6,109 nucleotides of DNA from an uncultured Erysipelotrichaceae bacterium (GTDB lineage Bacteria; Bacillota_I; Bacilli_A; RFN20; CAG-826): the NCBI GenBank assembly GCA_902801805.1, contig CADCJP010000046.1, positions 1 to 6,109 of the forward strand, read 5' to 3'. The position numbers were made by a program, and so were the translations under genes. Of the stretch, positions 1-6,109 are shown piece after piece. The notes under the pieces were generated by a model that was not told the origin of the DNA, ran no database searches, and saw only the letters and a program-made list of their open reading frames with translations. The stretch's first letter is position 1. Each line of letters starts with the position of its first letter.

Positions 1-808
1 AATGGGAAGAGGAAATCTTCTCATCATCAATAACGATTTTTCTAGTATTTATCAACACTATTTAAATACTTTCGATAAGATTATTTTGGACGCTCCATGC
101 TCTGGAAGTGGCATGTTTAGAAAGCAAAGTGAAATGAAAGACGATTGGTCTTACGCTAAAGTCACTAAATATGCTGAGATTCAAAAAGAACTTATTCTAA
201 TTGCCTACGCTATGCTTAAAGAAGGTGGAGAAATGGTCTATTCTACTTGTTCATTTTCCTATGAAGAAGATGAAGAAGTTGTTGAACATTTATTGAACAA
301 TACTGATGCCACTATTAAGCCAATAGAGGTTAACTCACTATACTTTGCTAATCCTAGTAAACCATTAGGCATTCACTTGCTTCCTTCCATCTTTCCAGGA
401 GAAGGTGAAGCTAATGCTAAGCCAAACAAAAATAAACTCAGCTTTGATATACCTACTAATGGTTATCCAATCATGCAAAAGTATGGAGACTATCTCTATC
501 TTATTGATAAAGAATTCAATTATAAGTATTTAAATATAATCAGGAACTCTGTCAAAGTGGGACAAGTTGATAAAAACGACATTCGCTTTGATTACCACTA
601 CGCCCACTTTGTTAAAGAATTTCCTAATGTTTTAGAAATTACTCAAGAGGAGCTACAAAAATACTATCTTGGGGAAAGCATTAATCGTCAGTTTACTAAA
701 GGTTATGTCCTTTTAAGATATGAAGGAATTAATGTCGACATCGCTAAAAGCGATGGACGCATCATTAAAAACCGTCTACCAAAAGGGTTGCGTAAAAAGC
801 TTTATTAG
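1..808 (+). CDS. 16S rRNA (cytosine-C5)-methyltransferase, RsmF/RsmB (NOL1/NOP2/Sun) family, 3' part
   Basis: This is the C-terminal part (268 codons visible from base 2) of a SAM-dependent enzyme that methylates carbon 5 of a cytosine in rRNA, acting in the cytoplasm on the ribosomal subunit. Two family motifs are visible. Motif IV is DAPCSGSGMFRK, at visible residues 30-41 with Cys33. Motif VI is YSTCS, at 80-84 with Cys83. In this family the motif VI cysteine is the nucleophile and the motif IV cysteine helps release the product. The C-terminal third ends in KNRLPKGLRKKLY, which resembles the PUA-like RNA-binding tail of RsmF proteins (typically KNHYPKGLR). The SAM-binding motif I and the N-terminal RNA-binding region are missing because the gene enters from the left edge, so the ATG at base 2 is most likely an internal methionine. 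The RsmF subtype is favoured over RsmB by the GMFRK continuation and the tail, but the exact target cytosine cannot be read from this fragment. It ends with TAG, overlapping the convergent plsC gene. Confidence 0.9.
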   Translation, partial: MGRGNLLIINNDFSSIYQHYLNTFDKIILDAPCSGSGMFRKQSEMKDDWSYAKVTKYAEIQKELILIAYAMLKEGGEMVYSTCSFSYEEDEEVVEHLLNNTDATIKPIEVNSLYFANPSKPLGIHLLPSIFPGEGEANAKPNKNKLSFDIPTNGYPIMQKYGDYLYLIDKEFNYKYLNIIRNSVKVGQVDKNDIRFDYHYAHFVKEFPNVLEITQEELQKYYLGESINRQFTKGYVLLRYEGINVDIAKSDGRIIKNRLPKGLRKKLY

Positions 809-1593
809 ATAATTTGATTGAAGCAATAATTCTTTTCTTTTGCTTCGCTCATCGTTTTGTGATCAAGAGGTCTTAAGTGATAAGTGATTTCCTTTTGAAT
901 CATCTTTCTTGTGAGTTCCGCTAAGTCGGATGTATTCAAATGGGCGTATTCTTTTTGACTGATTGGTTTTAAGAATGAAACATAGACTGGATATCTTCTA
1001 AACTGTGGTTTCATCTTTAAAACACGATATGTGCCCCAAATGGCCGCAGGGAGAATTGTTACTCCAGATTTAATCGCTGGTCTAAATGTACCATGATGGA
1101 ATTCACCAACTGGTAATTGTTGGTCATGAATTCTTGTACCTTCTGGGAAAATCATCCAGTTTCTTTCTTTCTTCTTTAAGTCGTCTTCTACTTGCAACAT
1201 CACTTTTAGTGATTGTCTTAAGTTATCGCGTTCAATTGTCTTAACATCTAAGGCTTTAATCGCGTTTTTTAAAAGAGGGACTTTAGTTAACTCTTCCTTA
1301 CCCACGAATGTTGTTGGTGTTGGAATAGTCACTAAGAAAGGTAATGGATCAAAAGCGGACATGTGATTGCACACTAAGAAGAACGTTTCGTCTTTTGGTA
1401 AGTTTTCTAAACCAAAGAACTTTAAATCCACTTGTAAGGCATCAGAAACTTGTTTAGAAATTCTTCTAAACTTTGTGTAACGCATTGGGAATGGATATCT
1501 ATCTAAATGTTTCGACCATCTCTTAAACGTGAAAAGACAGGCGCCTAATAGGCGACCGCCGACTCTTAACACTGCTCTTGAGTAATGAAACAT
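805..1593 (-). CDS. plsC: 1-acyl-sn-glycerol-3-phosphate acyltransferase (PlsC/LPLAT family)
   Basis: The likely reaction is transfer of an acyl chain to the sn-2 position of lysophosphatidic acid, giving phosphatidic acid, the precursor of membrane phospholipids, at the cytoplasmic membrane face. The 262-residue length is normal for bacterial PlsC. The acyltransferase blocks appear in order. Block I is NHMSAFDP, residues 76-83, the HX4D motif with His77 and Asp82. A block II-like stretch VGKEEL lies near 97-102. Block III is FPEGTR, 149-154, which binds the glycerol phosphate. Block IV is ILPAAIWG, 180-187. The N-terminus has a short hydrophobic stretch (about residues 8-22) followed by basic residues, suggesting peripheral membrane attachment rather than a clear transmembrane span. 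The start ATG lies 3 bases after the upstream gene's stop, with an AAAGG ribosome binding site inside that gene. It is the last gene of the minus-strand train. Substrate preference within the LPLAT superfamily is inferred, not shown. Confidence 0.92.
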   Translation of the reverse strand: MFHYSRAVLRVGGRLLGACLFTFKRWSKHLDRYPFPMRYTKFRRISKQVSDALQVDLKFFGLENLPKDETFFLVCNHMSAFDPLPFLVTIPTPTTFVGKEELTKVPLLKNAIKALDVKTIERDNLRQSLKVMLQVEDDLKKKERNWMIFPEGTRIHDQQLPVGEFHHGTFRPAIKSGVTILPAAIWGTYRVLKMKPQFRRYPVYVSFLKPISQKEYAHLNTSDLAELTRKMIQKEITYHLRPLDHKTMSEAKEKNYCFNQII

Positions 1594-1596
1594 AAA

Positions 1597-1893
1597 CTAC
1601 TGACCTTTATTGTGTTCCTTCAAATTTGATGGGAAATGACGCACTTCTTGTGCTAGTACATATAATCCTAGTTCAGGATTGTGTTCAATTCTACCAAAAA
1701 TGCACACGAAGTGACCATTAGGTATTTTCGTAAGTGGATTACAAGTGCTTCTATCCCAGTACATGCATGGAATCTTGCTCACTGTAACCTTTTCTTCAAA
1801 CGCATCAATTGTTTCTAAATTGATGAGTCTAAATGTTGGATGTTCTTCGATAATATCATCCGCTTGCCCTAATAGGGATACAGTTGAAATCAT
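1597..1893 (-). CDS. Hypothetical small protein, possible SSB-like OB fold
   Basis: A 98-residue protein that I do not recognise as a named family. It is a convincing gene: it has the best ribosome binding site in the window (AAAGGAGG, 9 bases before the ATG), it fits the gap between pulA and plsC almost exactly, and it is followed 3 bases later by plsC. It has no signal peptide or membrane segment. The start, MISTVSLLGQADDI, resembles the first strand of small single-stranded-DNA-binding proteins (typically MNxVxLxGRLxxDP). The later part, GHFVCIFGRIEHNPELGLYVLAQEVRHFP (residues 60-88 in two overlapping strands), looks like a beta-hairpin followed by the V-A-x-x-V-x-x-F ending common in OB folds. 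Cysteines occur at 43, 51 and 64, without an obvious zinc-site spacing. The OB-fold idea is inference from pattern only; a role in binding DNA, RNA or protein is open. At this length it is shorter than normal SSB and lacks the acidic C-terminal tip. Confidence 0.8.
   Translation of the reverse strand: MISTVSLLGQADDIIEEHPTFRLINLETIDAFEEKVTVSKIPCMYWDRSTCNPLTKIPNGHFVCIFGRIEHNPELGLYVLAQEVRHFPSNLKEHNKGQ
1603..1608 (-). promoter_or_regulatory. Shine-Dalgarno site of plsC, inside the end of the upstream gene
   Basis: On the minus strand this reads AAAGGT, 10 bases before the plsC ATG at 1591-1593. It overlaps the Lys-Gly codons that precede the last residue of the 98-residue upstream gene. It is weaker than the AGGAGG site of that gene, so plsC translation may depend partly on ribosomes finishing the upstream frame. 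This is inference from spacing and match. Confidence 0.5.
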
Positions 1894-1900
1894 AAACGAT

Positions 1901-1910
1901 TTCCTCCTTT
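1901..1910 (-). promoter_or_regulatory. Strong Shine-Dalgarno site for the small OB-fold-like gene
   Basis: On the minus strand this reads AAAGGAGGAA, with the AGGAGG core at 1903-1908 and 9 bases before the ATG at 1891-1893. It lies in the only intergenic gap of the train that is longer than 3 bases (1894-1922, 29 bases). It fixes the start of the 98-residue gene. The 29-base gap is too short for a full promoter plus this site, so transcription most likely reads in from pulA. Confidence 0.85.
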
Positions 1911-1922
1911 CTCAAAAGATTA

Positions 1923-4049
1923 TTACCTGTAGAAAAGTAATAATGATGATCCTGGAAGAAAACCGTTTTTAACCGTGATTTTGTTTTTACCATCCGACCC
2001 GTCGATGAGCGTGTAGTAGTCATCTAATTCAAAGGAAATCTTTTCTCCTGTTGGATTAATTAAGATGACAAATTCCTTTTCGTGAGCGACAACATTTTTA
2101 TCTTTGCAAGATAAAACATAGACTCCATTATCCCAGTGGGATATCTCGAAATAGCCCTTCATGTCCGAAGCGGAAGTTAAGCGAGTAAAAGCTAGTTTCT
2201 TACGCAGGATATTGAAAAGGCGGAAACGATTGACCATGTCAAAACGTTCATCAATAAGACGGTAATTGAGACTATTAACCCCAATTGTTTTGTAGGTATT
2301 ATCTAATCCATCTTTGCTTTGACCAATTTCTTGACCAGCGTGGATTAAGGGAATACCAAAAGAGAGAAGAAGAATTTGATTGCCTAAAGATACACGATCT
2401 AAATGCGTTTTTTCATCTTCATAAGCGTTAGAAACGAGCAATTTATCATAAAGTGTATTGTTATCATGACATTCTAGATAATTAACACTTTGATTAGCGT
2501 TATTAAACATTGGTTGGTAGGATAATGGTAAAACACCAGCATGGAAAGCATAATCTAAGCCAAAGGCGTAGCTCACGTTGCCACAGATATAACCTTTTTC
2601 ATGCAAGGAATAAGGAGAGGAAGGACCCTTAACGATATCACGATAAGTATCATTAAAGAAACCGATGTCCTTAAGTTTAGCGAAGTTGTTTTTGTTGGCT
2701 TTTTCTTCTTTTGGAAGTTCTTCACCCATATCCCAACCTTCACCATAAATGATGGCGTCTTTTTTAATCTTTTTAGCCTCAGCGTAACAGGCCTTAACGG
2801 TATTAATATCGAGTAAACCCATTAAGTCAAATCTTAAGCCATCGATATCAAGATATTTGAAGAGATATTTCACACTATCGACGATGATTTTGCTAGCCAT
2901 CTTTCTTTCGCTAGCGAAGTCATTGCCGCATCCAGAAGCATTGGATAAATAATGATTCTTTCTTCGACGGAAATAATAATGTGGAACAGTCTTTTCAAAG
3001 TCACTGTTTTCATAGGCAAATATGTGGTTATAAACCACATCCATAACAATTCTCAAATCATTTTCATGGTATTTATTGACTAAATCTTTGAATTCTAAAA
3101 TACGAGAAGCCGCGACTTCTGGATGAAGAGCGTAGCTACCTTCTAAAGCGAAAAATGATAAGGTGTCATAACCCCAGTTATACCAGTCACTAGTCTTTAG
3201 ATCGTCTTTGCTTTCAAAATCTAAAACTGGTTGTAATTGGACATGAGTCACACCTAAATATTTGATATAATCTAGACCCGCTGGATGACCACCAACACTC
3301 TTTCTAGAGGTCTCAGCGAAACCAGCGTATTTACCTTTGTTCTTGGTATCGTTAAAGTTGCCTTCATTAAGGTCACGAATATGTGTTTCGTAGATAATAG
3401 CATCAACGTTTTGCTCAATCTTACTTTTAGGACTAACGTTAGGGATTTTTAATAAAGCATCCGTATCAATAACGACAGAATACTCACTATTTAAGCTCAC
3501 CTCTTTAGCGTATAAGTCTTTAGCCTCAGTTACCACACCAAAGTTATTGATGACATAGCGGTATTTGTAGTTTAAGAGATTTCCTTTGACTTTTAAACGG
3601 AAGATACCTTTATCTTCCCTCTTCATTTCTTGATAAATTAATTCTTCATTCGGACCTAAGAGTTTAACATGAACATTATTCGCTAAAGGTGCCCATAAAA
3701 CAAACTCTGTATAGTCTTTATGATAGTTATTACCTAAATCATCACCGTTATAAAAATAACGATCATCGAAATCACTAAAGAAAACTGCATCACTTAAATC
3801 GATATTGGTAAAAGTTAAATCGCCCACTAAAAGGCGATAGTTTTTGCCTAACTCAAAATCCTCTTCTAAATAGAGGTCAGTGATATATAAGTTATTGATG
3901 CTAGTAAAATGAGCATTTGTAAGTTTTTTAACGAGTTTCTCTTCTTTGAAGAGAGAGATCGATAGCTTCTCTGGTCGAGGCATATCGGTGAATAAAACGA
4001 TGTTGATCCTCTTCCAAGCAGTTAACTTGGCTTTTAGGTAACTAACCAT
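1923..4049 (-). CDS. pulA: Type I pullulanase, glycoside hydrolase family 13 (AmyX/PulA-like)
   Basis: This enzyme hydrolyses alpha-1,6 branch points in pullulan, glycogen or limit dextrins. There is no signal peptide (N-terminus MVSYLKAKLTAWKRIN), so it is probably cytoplasmic and works on stored glycogen or imported maltodextrins. The 708-residue length matches intracellular pullulanases such as AmyX. An N-terminal beta domain spans about 1-105. A CBM48-like module follows at about 110-190 (TEFVLWAPLANNVHVKL). The catalytic barrel runs from about 215 to 610 and a C-terminal beta domain occupies the rest. GH13 conserved regions are intact. Region I is DVVYNH, 337-342. Region II is GLRFDLMG, with nucleophile Asp408. 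Region III is YGEGWD, with acid/base Glu437. Region IV is LECHDNNT, with Asp529. The type I pullulanase signature YNWGYDP appears as YNWGYDT at 290-296. The start lies 2 bases after the ftsK stop, with an AGGAG site inside ftsK, so translation is probably linked. No secretion or cell-wall anchor signals are present. Confidence 0.96.
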   Translation of the reverse strand: MVSYLKAKLTAWKRINIVLFTDMPRPEKLSISLFKEEKLVKKLTNAHFTSINNLYITDLYLEEDFELGKNYRLLVGDLTFTNIDLSDAVFFSDFDDRYFYNGDDLGNNYHKDYTEFVLWAPLANNVHVKLLGPNEELIYQEMKREDKGIFRLKVKGNLLNYKYRYVINNFGVVTEAKDLYAKEVSLNSEYSVVIDTDALLKIPNVSPKSKIEQNVDAIIYETHIRDLNEGNFNDTKNKGKYAGFAETSRKSVGGHPAGLDYIKYLGVTHVQLQPVLDFESKDDLKTSDWYNWGYDTLSFFALEGSYALHPEVAASRILEFKDLVNKYHENDLRIVMDVVYNHIFAYENSDFEKTVPHYYFRRRKNHYLSNASGCGNDFASERKMASKIIVDSVKYLFKYLDIDGLRFDLMGLLDINTVKACYAEAKKIKKDAIIYGEGWDMGEELPKEEKANKNNFAKLKDIGFFNDTYRDIVKGPSSPYSLHEKGYICGNVSYAFGLDYAFHAGVLPLSYQPMFNNANQSVNYLECHDNNTLYDKLLVSNAYEDEKTHLDRVSLGNQILLLSFGIPLIHAGQEIGQSKDGLDNTYKTIGVNSLNYRLIDERFDMVNRFRLFNILRKKLAFTRLTSASDMKGYFEISHWDNGVYVLSCKDKNVVAHEKEFVILINPTGEKISFELDDYYTLIDGSDGKNKITVKNGFLPGSSLLLFYR

Positions 4050-4051
4050 TA

Positions 4052-6109
4052 TTAGTCATCGCTCCTGAAATAGGTTTGTTCATCGCTTGATACAGCGTTA
4101 TTATCGCTACCGAATTTATCTTGGACCATGACACGGCAACCTTTATTACCTTCGGTTTCATTACCGACAACACCTTCACTTTGTAAGCGGAGGAAGAATC
4201 TACCAGCGCGGTTAAAACCAACACCACATTCACGTTGAATACGTGAAATAGACATAAATTCTTGTGTCATAACCCATTCTTTAATGGATTGATATCTTTC
4301 TTCTTCAGTATTGCCATGTTCTTTGAATTCTGGCGTATTCATATATTCACTAGCCGCTTGAGTAGCTTCTTCTTCTAAGTTGAGGAACTTCTCATCATAA
4401 TGAGTTTCATAGTGTTCTTTTAAATAACCGACGACACGGCTGATTTCTTGACGATGGATAAAGCAGCCTTGTAAACGCACGCAGCCAATACGTGAGACAA
4501 GCGGGCTTTGGACAAGCATATCGCCCTTACCAATAAGTTTTTCAGCGCCACCTTCACCAATGATGGTCATGGAGTCGGTATAACTTGCCATCATTAAAGC
4601 AACGTGAGTTGGTAAGTTAGCTTTAATAACACCAGTAACGACGTTAGTACTTGGACGTTGTGTGGCGATACAAAGGTGAATACCACAGGCTCTAGCTTTT
4701 TGAGCGATAGAAACGACTGGCATGGAGATTTCTTTACATTGGTCAACCATATCAGCGTATTCATCAAAGAAGATAACGATGTATGGCATTCTATCTAAAC
4801 CTAAGCCTGGAGCATCTTCATTAAATTCTTTAATGTTAGAGCAACCATTCTCAGCGAATTTAGCGTATCTATCTTCCATTTCTTGGCAGAGCTTATCCAT
4901 TAAAAGCTTTGCTTCTTGTGCTTCGGTAATGATTGGGCAAAGTAAGTGTGGCATATCTTTATAACGGGACATTTCCACTTTCTTTGGATCCACTAAAACG
5001 AGTTTTAAATCATCTGGTGAGTTACGCATGATTAAACTGACGATCACAGAGTTAACAAAGATGGATTTACCAGAACCAGTAGTACCTGAGACTAAGGCAT
5101 GTGGGAATTCATCAAAGTCAGCGTAGATGACATCACCTTCAATATTTTTACCAAAAGCCACGGCTAATGGATGCTTTTTGACATCAGGAAGGGCTTCATA
5201 GACGTCCTTAAAGGAAACGGTTGTCACGGAAGCATTAGGAATTTCTAAACCAGAAGAAGATTGTCCTTCGACAATTGATTCAAATCTAGCGGAAACACCA
5301 GACAAACGAATTTGAATATCTTGGACCATGTTATTAACGCTTCTCGCGGAAACGTTATGGTCATATCTAATATTGAAACGAGTAATACTTGGACCAATGG
5401 TATAGTCTTCAACGTGGGCACCAACACCGAAATCGTTAAACGCTGTGTTGATGAGTTCTTTTCTTTCATCGGCGACACGTTCATTTAAAGCTTGCGCTTC
5501 ACTTGTTTCATAAGTATTAAGCACGTCAGAGCTTGGTTGAATCCATTTCACTCTTTCTTTTGGCTTTGGTTTCTCTTGCACTGGTTGTTCCATCGCTGGA
5601 GCAGGAGCAGGTTGAGGAGGAACCGGATTATTAACAATGGTCTTTGGTTCTTCAAAGACTGGTTTTTGTTGAATTAATTCTTGGTTAAGCTCAGGAACAG
5701 CGTTGAAATCAAGTTCTAATTGTTCACTCTTTGTGGCTTCTTCTAAAGAAGGTTGAGTTGGTAAAACTGTTGGAGCAGGAATTTCTTGTTGTCCGTTTTT
5801 ATTACTTTCAGTAACGAATTTAGCAGGTTTAAAGGAACCGTTTTCACTAATGGAGAAATTAGCAGCGGTACTTGATTGCTCAACGAATGTTGGTGAAGAG
5901 ATGGAACTATTTCTTCTTGGTAAGCCCATGATTTCACTTTCATAGTTATCTGGATCAATCTTGGATGCTTCTTTAATTACATCAATGTTTCTCACTTTTT
6001 GAGGGGCGGCTTTATTTGGTGAAATATCAGAAATAGTTTCGTTTTCTTCCTTAACTTGTGCTTTAGCCTCTTTATTCTTATCTTTTCCAATGGAACGAAG
6101 AATTAATGG
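4052..6109 (-). CDS. ftsK: DNA translocase FtsK/SpoIIIE family, 5' end beyond the window
   Basis: This is a membrane-anchored hexameric ATPase motor that pumps double-stranded DNA at the division septum to clear trapped chromosome. The frame stays open to the right edge (685 codons visible), so the N-terminal membrane helices lie outside the window. Visible residues 1 to about 190 form a polar linker rich in Pro, Gln, Glu and Ser, including a VPPQPAPAPAM tract. The motor's alpha/beta domains follow, with Walker A GTTGSGKS (visible 342-349, DNA 5063-5086), Walker B IVIFFDE (444-450), the family signature ATQRPSTNVVTGVIKANLPT (about 482-501) and GGAEKLIGKGDML (about 520-532). The C-terminal winged-helix gamma domain, which reads chromosome polarity sequences in this family, spans about 602-663 (SISRIQRECGVGFNRAGR, ending CRVMV). 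A short acidic tail ends in TAA. Some usually conserved residues after the signature differ (see findings). FtsK and SpoIIIE cannot be told apart here because gene context and the membrane part are missing. Confidence 0.96.
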   Translation of the reverse strand, partial: PLILRSIGKDKNKEAKAQVKEENETISDISPNKAAPQKVRNIDVIKEASKIDPDNYESEIMGLPRRNSSISSPTFVEQSSTAANFSISENGSFKPAKFVTESNKNGQQEIPAPTVLPTQPSLEEATKSEQLELDFNAVPELNQELIQQKPVFEEPKTIVNNPVPPQPAPAPAMEQPVQEKPKPKERVKWIQPSSDVLNTYETSEAQALNERVADERKELINTAFNDFGVGAHVEDYTIGPSITRFNIRYDHNVSARSVNNMVQDIQIRLSGVSARFESIVEGQSSSGLEIPNASVTTVSFKDVYEALPDVKKHPLAVAFGKNIEGDVIYADFDEFPHALVSGTTGSGKSIFVNSVIVSLIMRNSPDDLKLVLVDPKKVEMSRYKDMPHLLCPIITEAQEAKLLMDKLCQEMEDRYAKFAENGCSNIKEFNEDAPGLGLDRMPYIVIFFDEYADMVDQCKEISMPVVSIAQKARACGIHLCIATQRPSTNVVTGVIKANLPTHVALMMASYTDSMTIIGEGGAEKLIGKGDMLVQSPLVSRIGCVRLQGCFIHRQEISRVVGYLKEHYETHYDEKFLNLEEEATQAASEYMNTPEFKEHGNTEEERYQSIKEWVMTQEFMSISRIQRECGVGFNRAGRFFLRLQSEGVVGNETEGNKGCRVMVQDKFGSDNNAVSSDEQTYFRSDD
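4061..4067 (-). promoter_or_regulatory. Shine-Dalgarno site of pulA, inside the end of ftsK
   Basis: On the minus strand this reads CAGGAGC, with AGGAG at 4062-4066, lying in the ftsK codons for its final Arg-Ser. Spacing to the pulA ATG (4047-4049) is 12 bases, slightly long. The ftsK stop TAA (4052-4054) falls between this site and the start, an arrangement that favours translational coupling. A nearer ATG at 4056-4058 lies too close to the site and opens no family-like protein. Confidence 0.65.

Noticed and set aside
796..803. Palindrome AAAGCTTT at the gene junction
   Set aside because: An 8-base AT-rich palindrome is expected by chance and has no loop or T-tract to act as a terminator.
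820..846. Inverted repeat GAAGCAA / TTGCTTC with a 13-base loop just past the convergent stop codons, a terminator candidate for the methyltransferase gene
   Set aside because: The stem is only 7 bp and AT-rich, the loop is long, and no T-run follows directly on either strand. It also encodes the plsC C-terminus, so chance is likely.
1745..1972. Plus-strand open frame across the small gene and the pulA 3' end
   Set aside because: It is antisense to two supported genes, and its translation looks like a low-information shadow.
2601..2816. Plus-strand open frame inside the pullulanase gene
   Set aside because: It lies wholly antisense to a gene with intact catalytic motifs, and its translation has no recognisable family features.
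4722..4964. Plus-strand open frame inside ftsK
   Set aside because: It overlaps the conserved motor domain of ftsK on the opposite strand and is explained by codon bias of that gene.
5574..5637. Possible tandem repeat in the ftsK linker (Pro-Ala and Pro-Gln rich tract)
   Set aside because: The stretch is short low-complexity coding sequence without regular repeat units, and such Pro/Gln linkers are normal for FtsK.
1..6109. Search for mobile element, CRISPR, tRNA, riboswitch or a new defence system
   Set aside because: Genes fill the window with gaps of at most 29 bases, all but one are recognisable housekeeping families, and no direct repeats, transposase motifs or structured RNA signatures were seen.

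Overview
The window is an AT-rich bacterial chromosomal segment with tightly packed housekeeping genes. Codon and motif character suggest a low-GC Gram-positive lineage (Bacilli, Erysipelotrichia or a Mollicutes-like relative). That placement is inference from protein style, strong AGGAGG-type ribosome binding sites and AT richness; no marker gene for precise taxonomy is present. All five proteins read through with UGG as the only tryptophan codon, and the four visible stops are TAA or TAG. The standard bacterial code therefore fits and a UGA=Trp code does not.

Layout. Bases 1-808 on the plus strand hold the 3' part of an RsmF/RsmB-type rRNA m5C methyltransferase gene, cut by the left edge. 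The rest is one minus-strand gene train, read from the right edge leftwards. It begins with an FtsK/SpoIIIE-type DNA translocase (4052-6109, its 5' end beyond the right edge). Next come a type I pullulanase (1923-4049), a 98-residue protein of unknown function that may have a single-stranded-DNA-binding-like OB fold (1597-1893), and a PlsC-type lysophosphatidate acyltransferase (805-1593). The gaps are 2, 29 and 3 bases, and two of the three internal ribosome binding sites lie inside the last codons of the preceding gene, so the four genes look like one transcription unit. The methyltransferase gene and plsC converge, and their stop codons overlap by 4 bases.

Function. The genes serve different jobs: chromosome segregation, intracellular glycogen/maltodextrin debranching, membrane phospholipid synthesis and ribosome modification. 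They appear grouped by chromosomal economy rather than as one pathway. There is no intergenic stretch longer than 29 bases. I see no RNA gene, mobile element, CRISPR array, riboswitch, origin or clear terminator, and no sign of a new defence or accessory system. The least explained item is the small OB-fold-like protein between the pullulanase and acyltransferase genes.
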